From: Larkinella arboricola
Lineage (GTDB): Bacteria > Bacteroidota > Bacteroidia > Cytophagales > Spirosomataceae
DNA length: 64,000 bases
NCBI RefSeq assembly: GCF_003259745.1
Contig: NZ_QLMC01000008.1
Coordinates: forward strand, 186,001-250,000
Direction: 5' to 3'
The notes under the pieces are model-generated. The model searched no databases and was not told the DNA's origin. It saw nothing but the letters and a program-made list of their open reading frames with translations. A program made the translations under genes and the position numbers. Shown one piece after another: positions 57,103 through 64,000 of this stretch. Position 1 is the first letter of the stretch, and every line of letters begins with the position of its first letter.

Positions 57103-57124
57103 GTGTATTAGACAAATAGTACAC
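57103..57124. promoter_or_regulatory. GntR (YtrA-type) operator dyad
   Basis: GTGTATTAG-N4-ATAGTACAC forms an inverted repeat that ends 7 bp before the ABC gene's ATG. This is the arrangement used by YtrA-type GntR repressors for autoregulating ABC operons, and the operon's third gene encodes such a regulator. Confidence 0.68.
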
Positions 57125-57131
57125 TAAAACT

Positions 57132-57965
57132 ATGATCGAGCTTACCAATCTAACCTTCGGTTATAACCAGAAAAAAATCTTGTATCGGGATTTGGACCTT
57201 TCCCTGCAACCGGGCAGTATCTACGGTTTACTGGGAAAAAACGGCGCGGGCAAATCGAGCCTGCTGCGGCTGATGGGCGGTTTGCTCTACCCCACAGCCG
57301 GAACCATCAACGTAGCCGGGTTTACGCCCCGCAAACGCGAACCGGCTTTTTTGCAGGAAATGTATTTTATTCCGGAGGAAATCTACCTGCCGTCGGTTTC
57401 GCTCAACCGCTTTATCGACACGATGGGGCCGTTTTACCCGAAGTTCAGCGAGTCGCAGTTTCGGAAATACCTCGTTGAATTTGACGTGCCGCCCGATCAG
57501 AAGCTAACGGCGATGTCGTACGGACAGAAAAAGAAGGTCATCATCAGCTTCGGACTGGCCACCAACACGCGGGTGCTGATCATGGACGAACCCACCAATG
57601 GGTTGGATATTCCCTCGAAAAGCCAGTTCCGCAAGATTGTTTCCTCCGCCCTCGCCCCCGAACGGCTTGTGCTGATTTCGACCCACCAGGTGCGCGATCT
57701 GGACAACCTGATCGACGGTATCATCATCATCGACGAAAGCGAAATCCTGCTGAATCATTCACTCAACCACATTGGCGACCGACTGATGTTCAGTACACTA
57801 AGCAGCGTAACCGAAGCCGACCGGGTGCTGTACGCCGAACCGTCGATGCGCGGCTATTCGGTGGTGATGGAAAACCTCGAACAGGAAGACAGCCGGGTTG
57901 ATCTGGAACGGCTTTTCAACGCCGTCGTTACCAACCGGGACGGTATCAAAAACATTTTCCGCTAA
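57132..57965 (+). CDS. ABC transporter ATP-binding protein
   Basis: This 277-aa nucleotide-binding subunit shows Walker A GKNGAGKS at about residue 36, the Q-loop region, an ABC signature degenerate at its start (MSYGQKKKV instead of LSGGQ), Walker B LIMDEPTNGLD and switch His in LISTHQ. The C-terminal 60 residues are a domain often seen in YtrB-like antibiotic-response transporters. It works with the permease encoded 110 bp downstream. It is the first gene of a GntR-regulated operon. Confidence 0.92.
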   Translation: MIELTNLTFGYNQKKILYRDLDLSLQPGSIYGLLGKNGAGKSSLLRLMGGLLYPTAGTINVAGFTPRKREPAFLQEMYFIPEEIYLPSVSLNRFIDTMGPFYPKFSESQFRKYLVEFDVPPDQKLTAMSYGQKKKVIISFGLATNTRVLIMDEPTNGLDIPSKSQFRKIVSSALAPERLVLISTHQVRDLDNLIDGIIIIDESEILLNHSLNHIGDRLMFSTLSSVTEADRVLYAEPSMRGYSVVMENLEQEDSRVDLERLFNAVVTNRDGIKNIFR

Positions 57966-57969
57966 CCGT

Positions 57970-58071
57970 ATGAGCCTCCTGCCCATCTTCCAGATTTTGC
58001 TAACGGCGCTCCTGTCGGACTTACCCGCTCCCCTGCTCTCTTTTATCTCCGATCTCACGTCTCTCTTCTAA
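57970..58071 (+). CDS. 33-aa ORF filling the ABC gene gap (doubtful)
   Basis: An ATG 5 bp after the ABC stop opens a 33-codon frame (MSLLPIFQILLTALLSDLP, then APLLSFISDLTSLF) ending 3 bp before the permease ATG, so it fills the gap almost exactly. It is hydrophobic and leucine/serine-rich, like a small membrane peptide. It could equally be chance or a decayed gene remnant. I see no ribosome binding site. Confidence 0.35.
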   Translation: MSLLPIFQILLTALLSDLPAPLLSFISDLTSLF

Positions 58072-58074
58072 ACC

Positions 58075-58869
58075 ATGAACCAGACTTTTTCAATCAACCG
58101 TTTGGGCCTGCTGCTGAAGCTCCATCTGATCGAGCATCTTAAATCGTATCTGCTCGGGGCAGGGCTTCTGTTTGGACTCCTGCTGGCTTTGCTGCTGCCC
58201 AATGCCACCCGGATTTCGGTATTTAGCACAAACGTGTACCAGAACCACGCCCTTCTGTTTGGCGTGTTTTTCTGCGGAGCTTCCGCCTGGTTTGCCAGCG
58301 AATTGTTCCGGGTGGTCAGCGGTCCTCTCCGGGGCATTCCCTATCTGATGCTACCGGCCTCTCAACTAGAGAAGTTTCTGGAGGCTTTTCTGATGCTACT
58401 GTTGTTCGTACCAATTTTTCTGGGTGTCTTTTATACCGCCGAAGGAATCTGCTTTTCAATCATCAACGCCCGTCTGCCGGCCTCATCACCCCGGTATGAG
58501 CTACTAAATCCGGTTGGCCCGTACATGGACCCGTTTCTGGGTTACCTAACCTACATAACACCTTTCTTTTTTCTGGTTGGCTCCATGTATTTCCCCAAAT
58601 TACCGTTCGTTAAGACCGGAGCCCTTGCCATTACCTTGCTGATCGTTACCGTTGCTTTCGTAAACGACTTTATTATTGATCTGCTCTTTCCCGCGCGGGA
58701 CTATTACGGTTCAACGCTGTTTCGGGAAGTGAATTTCACCCAGGACGGGCGCTGGTATTCCGTTGGATTAACGGGCACGCCTAAATTGATCATTAATTCG
58801 ATTCTGGCACTGATGATTCCGGCCCTGTGGTATATCGCCTATGTACGTTTTAAAGAGAAAGAACTTTGA
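58075..58869 (+). CDS. ABC transporter permease-like membrane protein (264 aa)
   Basis: About six membrane helices are predicted (for example LLGAGLLFGLLLALLLP, FLMLLLFVPIFLGVFY, ITPFFFLVGSMYF and ALAITLLIVTVAF). Position and size fit the membrane half of a YtrB/YtrC-type exporter, though no signature is diagnostic. It is encoded between the ATPase and the GntR regulator, with only 2 bp to the next start. Confidence 0.75.
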   Translation: MNQTFSINRLGLLLKLHLIEHLKSYLLGAGLLFGLLLALLLPNATRISVFSTNVYQNHALLFGVFFCGASAWFASELFRVVSGPLRGIPYLMLPASQLEKFLEAFLMLLLFVPIFLGVFYTAEGICFSIINARLPASSPRYELLNPVGPYMDPFLGYLTYITPFFFLVGSMYFPKLPFVKTGALAITLLIVTVAFVNDFIIDLLFPARDYYGSTLFREVNFTQDGRWYSVGLTGTPKLIINSILALMIPALWYIAYVRFKEKEL

Positions 58870-58871
58870 GT

Positions 58872-59261
58872 ATGGATTTTCGGGATAAAAAAGCCATTTA
58901 CCTCCAAATTGTTGATTACGTCTGCGAAAAAATCCTGCTGAACCAATGGCCGCCGGGCGAACGGATTCCCTCCGTGCGGGATCTGGGTGTCGAACTGGAA
59001 GTAAACCCAAATACAGCCATGCGCAGCTACGATTTTTTGCAGCAGAAAGACATTATTTACAACAAACGCGGCATCGGTTATTTCGCGGCTGACGAAGCTC
59101 CAGTGCACATTAAAGCCTACCGGCGGGAGCAGTTCATGACAACCGAACTGCCCCAATTTTTTCGGACACTTTACCTGCTCAACATTAGCATGGAAGACAT
59201 TGAAGATCGGTATAAAACCTTCATCAAAACCGAATTTGACCCTAATTGGATTGACCAGTGA
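58872..59261 (+). CDS. GntR-family regulator (YtrA subfamily)
   Basis: This 129-aa regulator has the GntR winged helix (IYLQIVDYVCEKILLNQWPPGERIPSVRDLGVELEVNPNTAMRSYDFLQQK as overlapping parts of residues 9-60) and only a short C-terminal helical part, the size of YtrA members, which respond to cell-envelope stress. The start is the ATG at 58872 (MDFRDKKAIYL). It probably represses its own operon at the dyad 57103-57124. Confidence 0.9.
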   Translation: MDFRDKKAIYLQIVDYVCEKILLNQWPPGERIPSVRDLGVELEVNPNTAMRSYDFLQQKDIIYNKRGIGYFAADEAPVHIKAYRREQFMTTELPQFFRTLYLLNISMEDIEDRYKTFIKTEFDPNWIDQ

Positions 59262-59288
59262 TGGCTGAGTATAACTCATAAACCGCTC

Positions 59289-59972
59289 ATGAAAACAAGC
59301 AATAAACTCCTGATCGCCCTGTTTCTCGCTGGCTTTCTCACCCTAATCGGTACTAACATGGCACTGCGGGCCGAATACGATAAAATTGACTTCAATAACC
59401 CCTTTCATGGCCTTTCCAGCCTGCCAGTCAAGCCGTTCCGGGTGCTAAAACTGGAAGGTGGCAAAACCGGCATTGGCCTGCTGAATGTGCAAACCGGTAA
59501 GCAATACGGCATTCATCTGCCAGAAAAAAACAAAGAAGATTTTAAGTTCCAGTCAAAGGGCGACACGCTAATCGTTCGTTACCAACCGCCGGATGCCTGG
59601 CAATCGAGCTATCGTTATAAATTTGACGCCAATCCAGTAGCTATCATTATGACGCCTACGCTCGATGCCCTGCATACAACCCGGATTAGTTGTATTCTAA
59701 AAGAAGTCAGGACCGACAAACTGACCGTTGTTCAGGAACGTGCGGGCGTCATGCTGACCAACAGCACCATCGGCACCCTGACCGTCACCGATACCCAGGG
59801 CAGCGATCTGCACGCCAAACCAACGAACCGGATTGGCACCGCCCTCATCACCTCCCGCGACAGTTCCAACCTGCTGGTTGAACACGATGTCTTCGGCACG
59901 CTGACGCTGGAAACCGATAGTCTGGCAACGGTAAAAGTACCGGGCGGACTGCTGAAAAAGCTAAAGTTATAG
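59289..59972 (+). CDS. Exported hypothetical protein in the GntR operon (227 aa)
   Basis: An N-terminal membrane anchor or signal (LLIALFLAGFLTLIGTNM) is followed by a beta-rich domain with repeated hydrophobic strand patterns (VVQERAGVMLTNSTIGTLTV; GTLTLETDSLATVKV) like the DUF4097/putative adhesin beta-helix. It is the last gene of the ABC operon, 27 bp after gntR, so it likely acts in the same envelope response. The family was not identified. Confidence 0.6.
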   Translation: MKTSNKLLIALFLAGFLTLIGTNMALRAEYDKIDFNNPFHGLSSLPVKPFRVLKLEGGKTGIGLLNVQTGKQYGIHLPEKNKEDFKFQSKGDTLIVRYQPPDAWQSSYRYKFDANPVAIIMTPTLDALHTTRISCILKEVRTDKLTVVQERAGVMLTNSTIGTLTVTDTQGSDLHAKPTNRIGTALITSRDSSNLLVEHDVFGTLTLETDSLATVKVPGGLLKKLKL

Positions 59973-59975
59973 CCA

Positions 59976-62363
59976 TTACGGCTCCAAAACCGTCCGCTTT
60001 TCCGTGACGGTTTTTATTTTTTCTTTCGTGAAGTAAACGGGAAAATAGTCATTTCTGACCCAGATCGGGAACAGATCACGGTAATGTGGGCTGGCCGGAT
60101 CGCCCGACTGGCCGGGGCTATTGATACCCAGCGTTTTATCCCAATCCTGTGTATCGACCAGAATTCGGAAACTGGCTCCGTGCTCCTGATTCAGGCTGTT
60201 GCCGGTATTGTTGACGGTTTCGCCGTAGCCGCCCCTCGCCACCGGACCAATACCGTACTGGGCGGCTTGTTGGGGTGTCATGAGGTTCCGGAGCGGATGC
60301 GTCAGTTGAATATGTTTGTTGGCCGACTGGCCGTACCACCAGTGCGTCCGGTCGAAACCCAGGCGTTCGGTCAGATCAGCCACGGCCCCTTCCAGGCAGG
60401 TCAGCATCAGTTCCTTCCGATCAACGTTTTTCAAGGGACCGGGCGAACCGGGCTGCAACCATTCAATCAGCCTTTCCGTCGGAATTGACCTCATGTATTT
60501 TCGGGCGTTTTCGGGCACCACCTGCTCATAAACCGTTTCCCGCAATTGGGCTTCCCAGGCGGCATAAACCGCTGCCGTGATGGACCCCGGCTCCAGTTTA
60601 AAATCCCAGGCCACTAATTGCTGCCGGGCCCACTCCACGGGTTCATCAGATGCCTGCAAACCGTTCAGCAGGGGCACCAGCCGCCGGGCCGGAATGGACA
60701 GGTAGTCGGCCTGCAACGTTTTGAAATCGGTTAATGAATGCTTCGGCTTAGCTTTCAGGACCTCCGCAATGCGGTTGGCCCGCGACGGCGACGCCCAATC
60801 CCAGCCGATGGCCTTACGGTATGGATAGTTGGCCGGGGTCAGGTTGTTGTTGGCCGTAGCCAGAAAGCCTTCCGGCGGATTAGCCTTATGGGGCAATTGC
60901 AGAATGGGCAGAAAACCGTTCCATTCAAACCGTCCGTCGCCCGGCACCGGCACCAGACCCGTCCAGTTCGGGCGGATGGGCGAAATACCCGTCGCCTGCC
61001 AGCCAATCGACCCGTTTTGACCACCGGCTGGACGACCAGCCCAGACCATGTTTTCGCCCGGAATCCGGCTAAAGGCGCAGGCCTGCCGAAATTCATTCCA
61101 GTTTTTCGACTGATTCATGCGCAAACTGGCCAGATACGGCGCACAACCCGTTTCAAGCCAGGCCGCCCGAACGGCGTACAGCTTGTGATTTTTGGCGTCT
61201 TCAAACACCACCGGCCCGTGCCGCGTGTATTTCAACTGGACCACCGCCGGTTTTTGCCCTTTGACCGGTATCGTGTCGGAGATAATTCGCAGCGACTCCC
61301 ACTTGCCCCGGTATTTGTATTGATCGGGATGGGACGGATTAACTTCGTAGACGTACAAATCCTCATTGTCGGTTTCAAAAATGGTCAGCCCCCAGGCACC
61401 AAACTCGTTGTGACCAATTGAAACACCCGGTAATGTTGGCTCTCCCGCCCCGACCACATTCCAGCCAGGAGCCTGTAAGTGAACCCAATACCGCAGCGAT
61501 GGAATGGCCTGCGCCCGGTGCGGGTCATTAGCCAGCATGGGAAAACCGCTCGCCGACCGCTTGCCGCTGACCACCCAGTTGTTGGAGCCAACAAATTGTT
61601 TTTCGTTCTCGAACCAGACGGATGCTTCCTCTTCCGTTGCGCCCAGCCCCCGGTCTTTGGCGGTAAACCGGATGGGCAGCCGGAACGCTTCGTAGAGTTC
61701 CAGAATGGGCTGGAATAACTCGGCCCCATTGACGTGCAGACTTAAATCGGGGTCACCGGCTTTGGTGGCCGGATGAAACCAGGCCAGTTCCCGAACGTTC
61801 TCCGCACCCAGCAAATGCACCAGACGCCCATAATTCAGTTCGTCGCGCACGTTTTCCAGCAGCCCCTGATGCCGACTGATCACGACTTCGGGCGTCCATA
61901 AACCGGGCTGGGTTTTCAGGATTTTGAATTCAACCGGAAGCCGTTCGGGGGTTTGATTGATCTGCCGGATATACGCATTGATGCCGTCGACAAACGCCCG
62001 GACGATCTGCGGTCCGTGTGGGTGGTAGTGTTTGAGCTCCTGTTCCAGATTACCCCGGAATTTAAACAGCCGCGTGCCCTGGTCCCGCTTGATTTCCTGC
62101 GGTCCAAGCAGTTCGGCAACGGTTCCAGTGGCCTGCCGACGCCAGATTTCGAGTTGAAAAAGCCGGTCGGAGGCTGCAGTGTAACCCTGCGTAAAGAACA
62201 GGTCGTGTTCGTTCTGCGCGTAAATATGCGCTACGCCCCAGCGGTCGCGGAGAATTTCGACGGGTTGGCGCAGGCCCGGTAGTTTTAGATTTTCGGTAGA
62301 TTGCGAACAGGAAAATGAACGGCTAAAAAGCAGGTCAATCAGTATCAATACCGTCAATCGCAT
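59976..62363 (-). CDS. Penicillin acylase family protein (Ntn hydrolase)
   Basis: This 795-aa exported precursor has a signal peptide with a possible lipobox at SFSC (about 16-19), an alpha chain with GVAHIYAQNEHDLFFTQGYTAASDRLFQLE at about 43-72, and a beta chain that begins at the autocatalytic Ser260 (VGSNNWVVSG). NDPHRAQAIPSLRYWVHL and the late GYGETVNNTGNSLNQ are conserved. It hydrolyses an amide or acyl bond; homologues act on acyl-homoserine lactones or beta-lactams, and the substrate cannot be told here. It converges on the ABC operon with 3 bp between stops. Confidence 0.9.
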   Translation of the reverse strand: MRLTVLILIDLLFSRSFSCSQSTENLKLPGLRQPVEILRDRWGVAHIYAQNEHDLFFTQGYTAASDRLFQLEIWRRQATGTVAELLGPQEIKRDQGTRLFKFRGNLEQELKHYHPHGPQIVRAFVDGINAYIRQINQTPERLPVEFKILKTQPGLWTPEVVISRHQGLLENVRDELNYGRLVHLLGAENVRELAWFHPATKAGDPDLSLHVNGAELFQPILELYEAFRLPIRFTAKDRGLGATEEEASVWFENEKQFVGSNNWVVSGKRSASGFPMLANDPHRAQAIPSLRYWVHLQAPGWNVVGAGEPTLPGVSIGHNEFGAWGLTIFETDNEDLYVYEVNPSHPDQYKYRGKWESLRIISDTIPVKGQKPAVVQLKYTRHGPVVFEDAKNHKLYAVRAAWLETGCAPYLASLRMNQSKNWNEFRQACAFSRIPGENMVWAGRPAGGQNGSIGWQATGISPIRPNWTGLVPVPGDGRFEWNGFLPILQLPHKANPPEGFLATANNNLTPANYPYRKAIGWDWASPSRANRIAEVLKAKPKHSLTDFKTLQADYLSIPARRLVPLLNGLQASDEPVEWARQQLVAWDFKLEPGSITAAVYAAWEAQLRETVYEQVVPENARKYMRSIPTERLIEWLQPGSPGPLKNVDRKELMLTCLEGAVADLTERLGFDRTHWWYGQSANKHIQLTHPLRNLMTPQQAAQYGIGPVARGGYGETVNNTGNSLNQEHGASFRILVDTQDWDKTLGINSPGQSGDPASPHYRDLFPIWVRNDYFPVYFTKEKIKTVTEKRTVLEP
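59986..60015 (+). terminator. Terminator of the GntR/ABC operon inside the opposite gene
   Basis: AAAACCGTC (59986-59994) pairs with GACGGTTTT (60006-60014) around an 11-nt loop, with further T. It stands 14 bp after the 227-aa gene's stop and lies within the 3' coding end of the convergent penicillin acylase gene. Confidence 0.75.
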
Positions 62364-62411
62364 ACAAAGAAATACGGTTAAAAAGCAACAATAAATTTAG
62401 ACGGGAAGGTA

Positions 62412-63215
62412 TTAGTTTGCTGTTTTCAGAAATGCCAGTACCTCCCGCGCAAACCCTTCCGAAGCCGACGTAGTATTATGGTTGCCCGGCACGGTTTTCA
62501 GCGTAGCCGTCGGGATAAGTTTCGCCAGATCGCCCGCCCGGCCATTGTCTTCGTCCTGATCTCCGCAGATAATCAACACCGGTATTCTGACCTTGCCTAG
62601 CTCCGCCGGGCTGGTCGAGGGCTGGGTTTGTTGCTGGAACCCAAGCGCCAGCGTGTCCAGCCCCCGGCTTTTCGCCGAATTCAGGGCGCCCTGAAATTCC
62701 GGGTGCAGGTGGGCTTTTCCGCTGAACAATTCCGCAAACGCACGGCGACGGGGCCAGTCGGGATTGGTAAAATCCGCCCCCATACCTCCCAATACCGCCG
62801 AATGCAGATTTTTGTCCAGCACCAGCAACCGCGCCGTGATGATCGAACCGCGCGAATACCCCACAGCGTCGTAATTTTTCAGTTTCAGGTGCTTCATGAG
62901 CGCCATGATGTCGCGGGCTTCGGCATCGTTCTGGTAAGCCGCCAGCGTGTGCGGTTTGTCGGACAGGCCATTGCCCCGCAAATCGAGCTGCACCACTTGA
63001 TAGCCCGCGTCGAGCAGCGTTTGCCGCAGAACGGCTTTTTGCCAGGAGGTGCTGTTGCCCATGAACCCGTGAACAAGCACAACGGGTTTGCCTTTTCCGG
63101 CCACTTCGTAATGGATTTTTGTACCATCGAAGGAGGTAAACAACGGGTCGCGCCCGGTTTGCGCCGAGGTAGTAACGGGCAGAACGAACAGGAAAAAAAC
63201 GAGCAGGTTTTTCAC
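62412..63215 (-). CDS. Exported alpha/beta hydrolase
   Basis: This 267-aa protein has a signal peptide ending TSAQ, then the alpha/beta fold: oxyanion region VVLVHGFMGNSTSWQ, LDLRGNGLSD, nucleophile S121 in GYSRGS, acid D219 in ICGDQDED and H246 in PGNHNTT. The substrate is unknown; the enzyme may act in the periplasm. It is in the same direction as the penicillin acylase gene and 48 bp upstream of it, so the two may be cotranscribed. Confidence 0.9.
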   Translation of the reverse strand: MKNLLVFFLFVLPVTTSAQTGRDPLFTSFDGTKIHYEVAGKGKPVVLVHGFMGNSTSWQKAVLRQTLLDAGYQVVQLDLRGNGLSDKPHTLAAYQNDAEARDIMALMKHLKLKNYDAVGYSRGSIITARLLVLDKNLHSAVLGGMGADFTNPDWPRRRAFAELFSGKAHLHPEFQGALNSAKSRGLDTLALGFQQQTQPSTSPAELGKVRIPVLIICGDQDEDNGRAGDLAKLIPTATLKTVPGNHNTTSASEGFAREVLAFLKTAN

Positions 63216-63301
63216 GAAGTACGATGTTAGGACAAGTAAGGTACGAAAAAAACCTTTCGCTGACGGTGTGGTTATTTATCTATACATAAACTGAATACGC
63301 G

Positions 63302-63544
63302 ATGAAAGACCCCGAATTGATTGGGTCGCGTGCGTGGCGCATGGACCCCGGCCTGTTCACCAATCAGAGTGGTGCGGCCATTGAAGACGGTGATGAGGAC
63401 GAACTGGACAAAGCAGAGGAACAAACCGACCTCTACGACGAACCGGTGGACAAAGACGGTGATCCGACCGGCGAACACGATCATAATTACGACGACAACT
63501 ACGCGCTCGGCGGCAAAGTAGCCCGGGGCGGTAGCGGCACTTAA
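63302..63544 (+). CDS. Highly acidic small protein (80 aa)
   Basis: Residues 25-70 are nearly all Asp, Glu and polar (EDGDEDELDKAEEQTDLYDE, DKDGDPTGEHDHNYDDNY); the ends are neutral, with a glycine-rich tail GGKVARGGSG. There is no signal peptide. It is probably disordered and could bind metal or basic partners. It is followed 11 bp later by a second acidic protein. Confidence 0.62.
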   Translation: MKDPELIGSRAWRMDPGLFTNQSGAAIEDGDEDELDKAEEQTDLYDEPVDKDGDPTGEHDHNYDDNYALGGKVARGGSGT

Positions 63545-63555
63545 CGCAAACGTAT

Positions 63556-63753
63556 ATGGAAAATTACAATCCGGCCGAAGACGAAAATCAGGGCGTGGCC
63601 TCAACCCTGGCTCGTAATAACGACGATACCGGCGAAGAACTTGAACCGGATCTGAGTCCATCGGGCAACCTGCCCGGCCCCGAGCCCGATCTGGACGCAA
63701 CGACGCTCTACGAAGACGAGGACGACGAAGACGGCCTGACCAGTGAGGATTGA
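63556..63753 (+). CDS. Highly acidic small protein (65 aa)
   Basis: This protein is rich in Asp, Glu, Pro and Asn (NNDDTGEELEPDLSPSG; YEDEDDEDGLTSED) and likely disordered. It is in an operon with the preceding acidic gene (11-bp spacing). The two are not obviously homologous in sequence but share composition. The function is unknown. Confidence 0.6.
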   Translation: MENYNPAEDENQGVASTLARNNDDTGEELEPDLSPSGNLPGPEPDLDATTLYEDEDDEDGLTSED

Positions 63754-63850
63754 AGAATTATGAATTATGAGTGAAGAGTTATGAGTTGGCCGCCCGGCGG
63801 TTAACGTGCGTCAGCCATAATTCATAACTCTTCATTCTTAACTCATCACT
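63754..63850. repeat. Inverted repeat with TTATGA/TCATAA units
   Basis: The left arm (63755-63787, AATTATGAATTATGAGTGAAGAGTTATGAG in parts) and the right arm (63816-63850, ATAATTCATAACTCTTCATTC and on) are inverted near-copies around a GC-rich centre, and each arm is itself built of TTATGAG-like 7-8-mers. It could be a REP-type element, and also a bidirectional terminator between the acidic genes and guaA. Confidence 0.6.
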
Positions 63851-63853
63851 CTT

Positions 63854-64000
63854 TTATTCCCACTCGATGGTTGCGGGTGGTTTTGAAGAAATATCGTAGA
63901 CGACGCGGTTGACGCCTTTGACGCGGTTGATGATTTCGTTGGAAATATCGGCCAGGAATTCATAGGGCAGGTGCGCCCAGTCGGCCGTCATACCGTCGAC
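63854..64000 (-). CDS. guaA: GMP synthase, C-terminal fragment (cut by window edge)
   Basis: The last 48 codons on the minus strand encode [19 protein letters not shown], then [22 protein letters not shown] and the terminal ATIEWE, the invariant C-terminus of glutamine-hydrolysing GMP synthase. The enzyme converts XMP to GMP with ATP and glutamine. The rest of the gene lies beyond the window to the right. Confidence 0.95.
   Translation of the reverse strand, partial: VDGMTADWAHLPYEFLADISNEIINRVKGVNRVVYDISSKPPATIEWE

Overview
The window looks like a chromosomal segment of a Bacteroidota bacterium, most likely Cytophagales (Spirosomataceae-like, e.g. Spirosoma or Larkinella relatives). That placement is an inference from several things seen here: type IX secretion (T9SS) C-terminal sorting domains of both type A and type B, a hybrid two-component sensor with periplasmic propeller and AraC output, DUF5686 and carboxypeptidase-regulatory-like surface proteins, a LytTR/LytS pair, few purine-rich Shine-Dalgarno sites, and a TAnnTTTG-type promoter element in front of the thiamine operon.

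Region 1 (1-13 kb) is an accessory, defence-rich island. It holds a compact two-gene CBASS operon (CD-NTase plus TIR-STING effector, 0.77-2.8 kb); a minus-strand block of mobile-element genes led by a 977-aa primase/SF3-type helicase and small orphan and membrane proteins (2.9-7.4 kb); a divergent XRE repressor with four GTACA-containing operator-like boxes; a DUF4062 (TIR-like) 523-aa putative effector; a frameshifted tyrosine-integrase relic; an ATPase (DUF3696-like) plus PIN-like nuclease pair; and a serine recombinase. The CBASS, DUF4062 and ATPase/PIN genes are visibly more AT-rich than the element's replication genes and the rest of the window, which suggests they are cargo.

Region 2 (13-28 kb) has two members of a small paralogous protein family (a third lies at 40.5 kb), a methyltransferase, a large membrane protein, the decayed 3' end of a TonB-dependent receptor gene, and two big secreted T9SS proteins (an NHL propeller protein and a 1638-aa sorbosone-dehydrogenase-like multidomain protein) that share an unusual repeated ~110-aa domain. 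An IS5-type element with TTA target duplications sits just upstream of a 1348-aa hybrid two-component regulator.

Region 3 (32-40 kb) contains the thiamine operon thiS-thiC-thiE-thiG-thiH-thiF(rhodanese), under a TPP riboswitch, with a convergent TenI/ThiE paralogue. A second, decayed TPP-riboswitch copy lies 1.6 kb upstream, on the other side of a divergent HxlR regulator/SDR pair.

Region 4 (40-64 kb) is mostly chromosomal housekeeping and cell-surface genes: small membrane proteins (one of only 33 aa with its own strong terminator), a lectin-like T9SS type B protein, a multi-PAS histidine kinase whose first PAS domain is frameshifted, an SDR, lipoproteins, a DUF5686 outer-membrane protein, a LytTR response regulator with its LytS-type kinase, a GntR-regulated ABC transporter operon with a clear operator dyad, a penicillin acylase family enzyme, an alpha/beta hydrolase, two very acidic small proteins, and the 3' end of guaA at the right edge. 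No tRNA, rRNA or CRISPR array was recognised.
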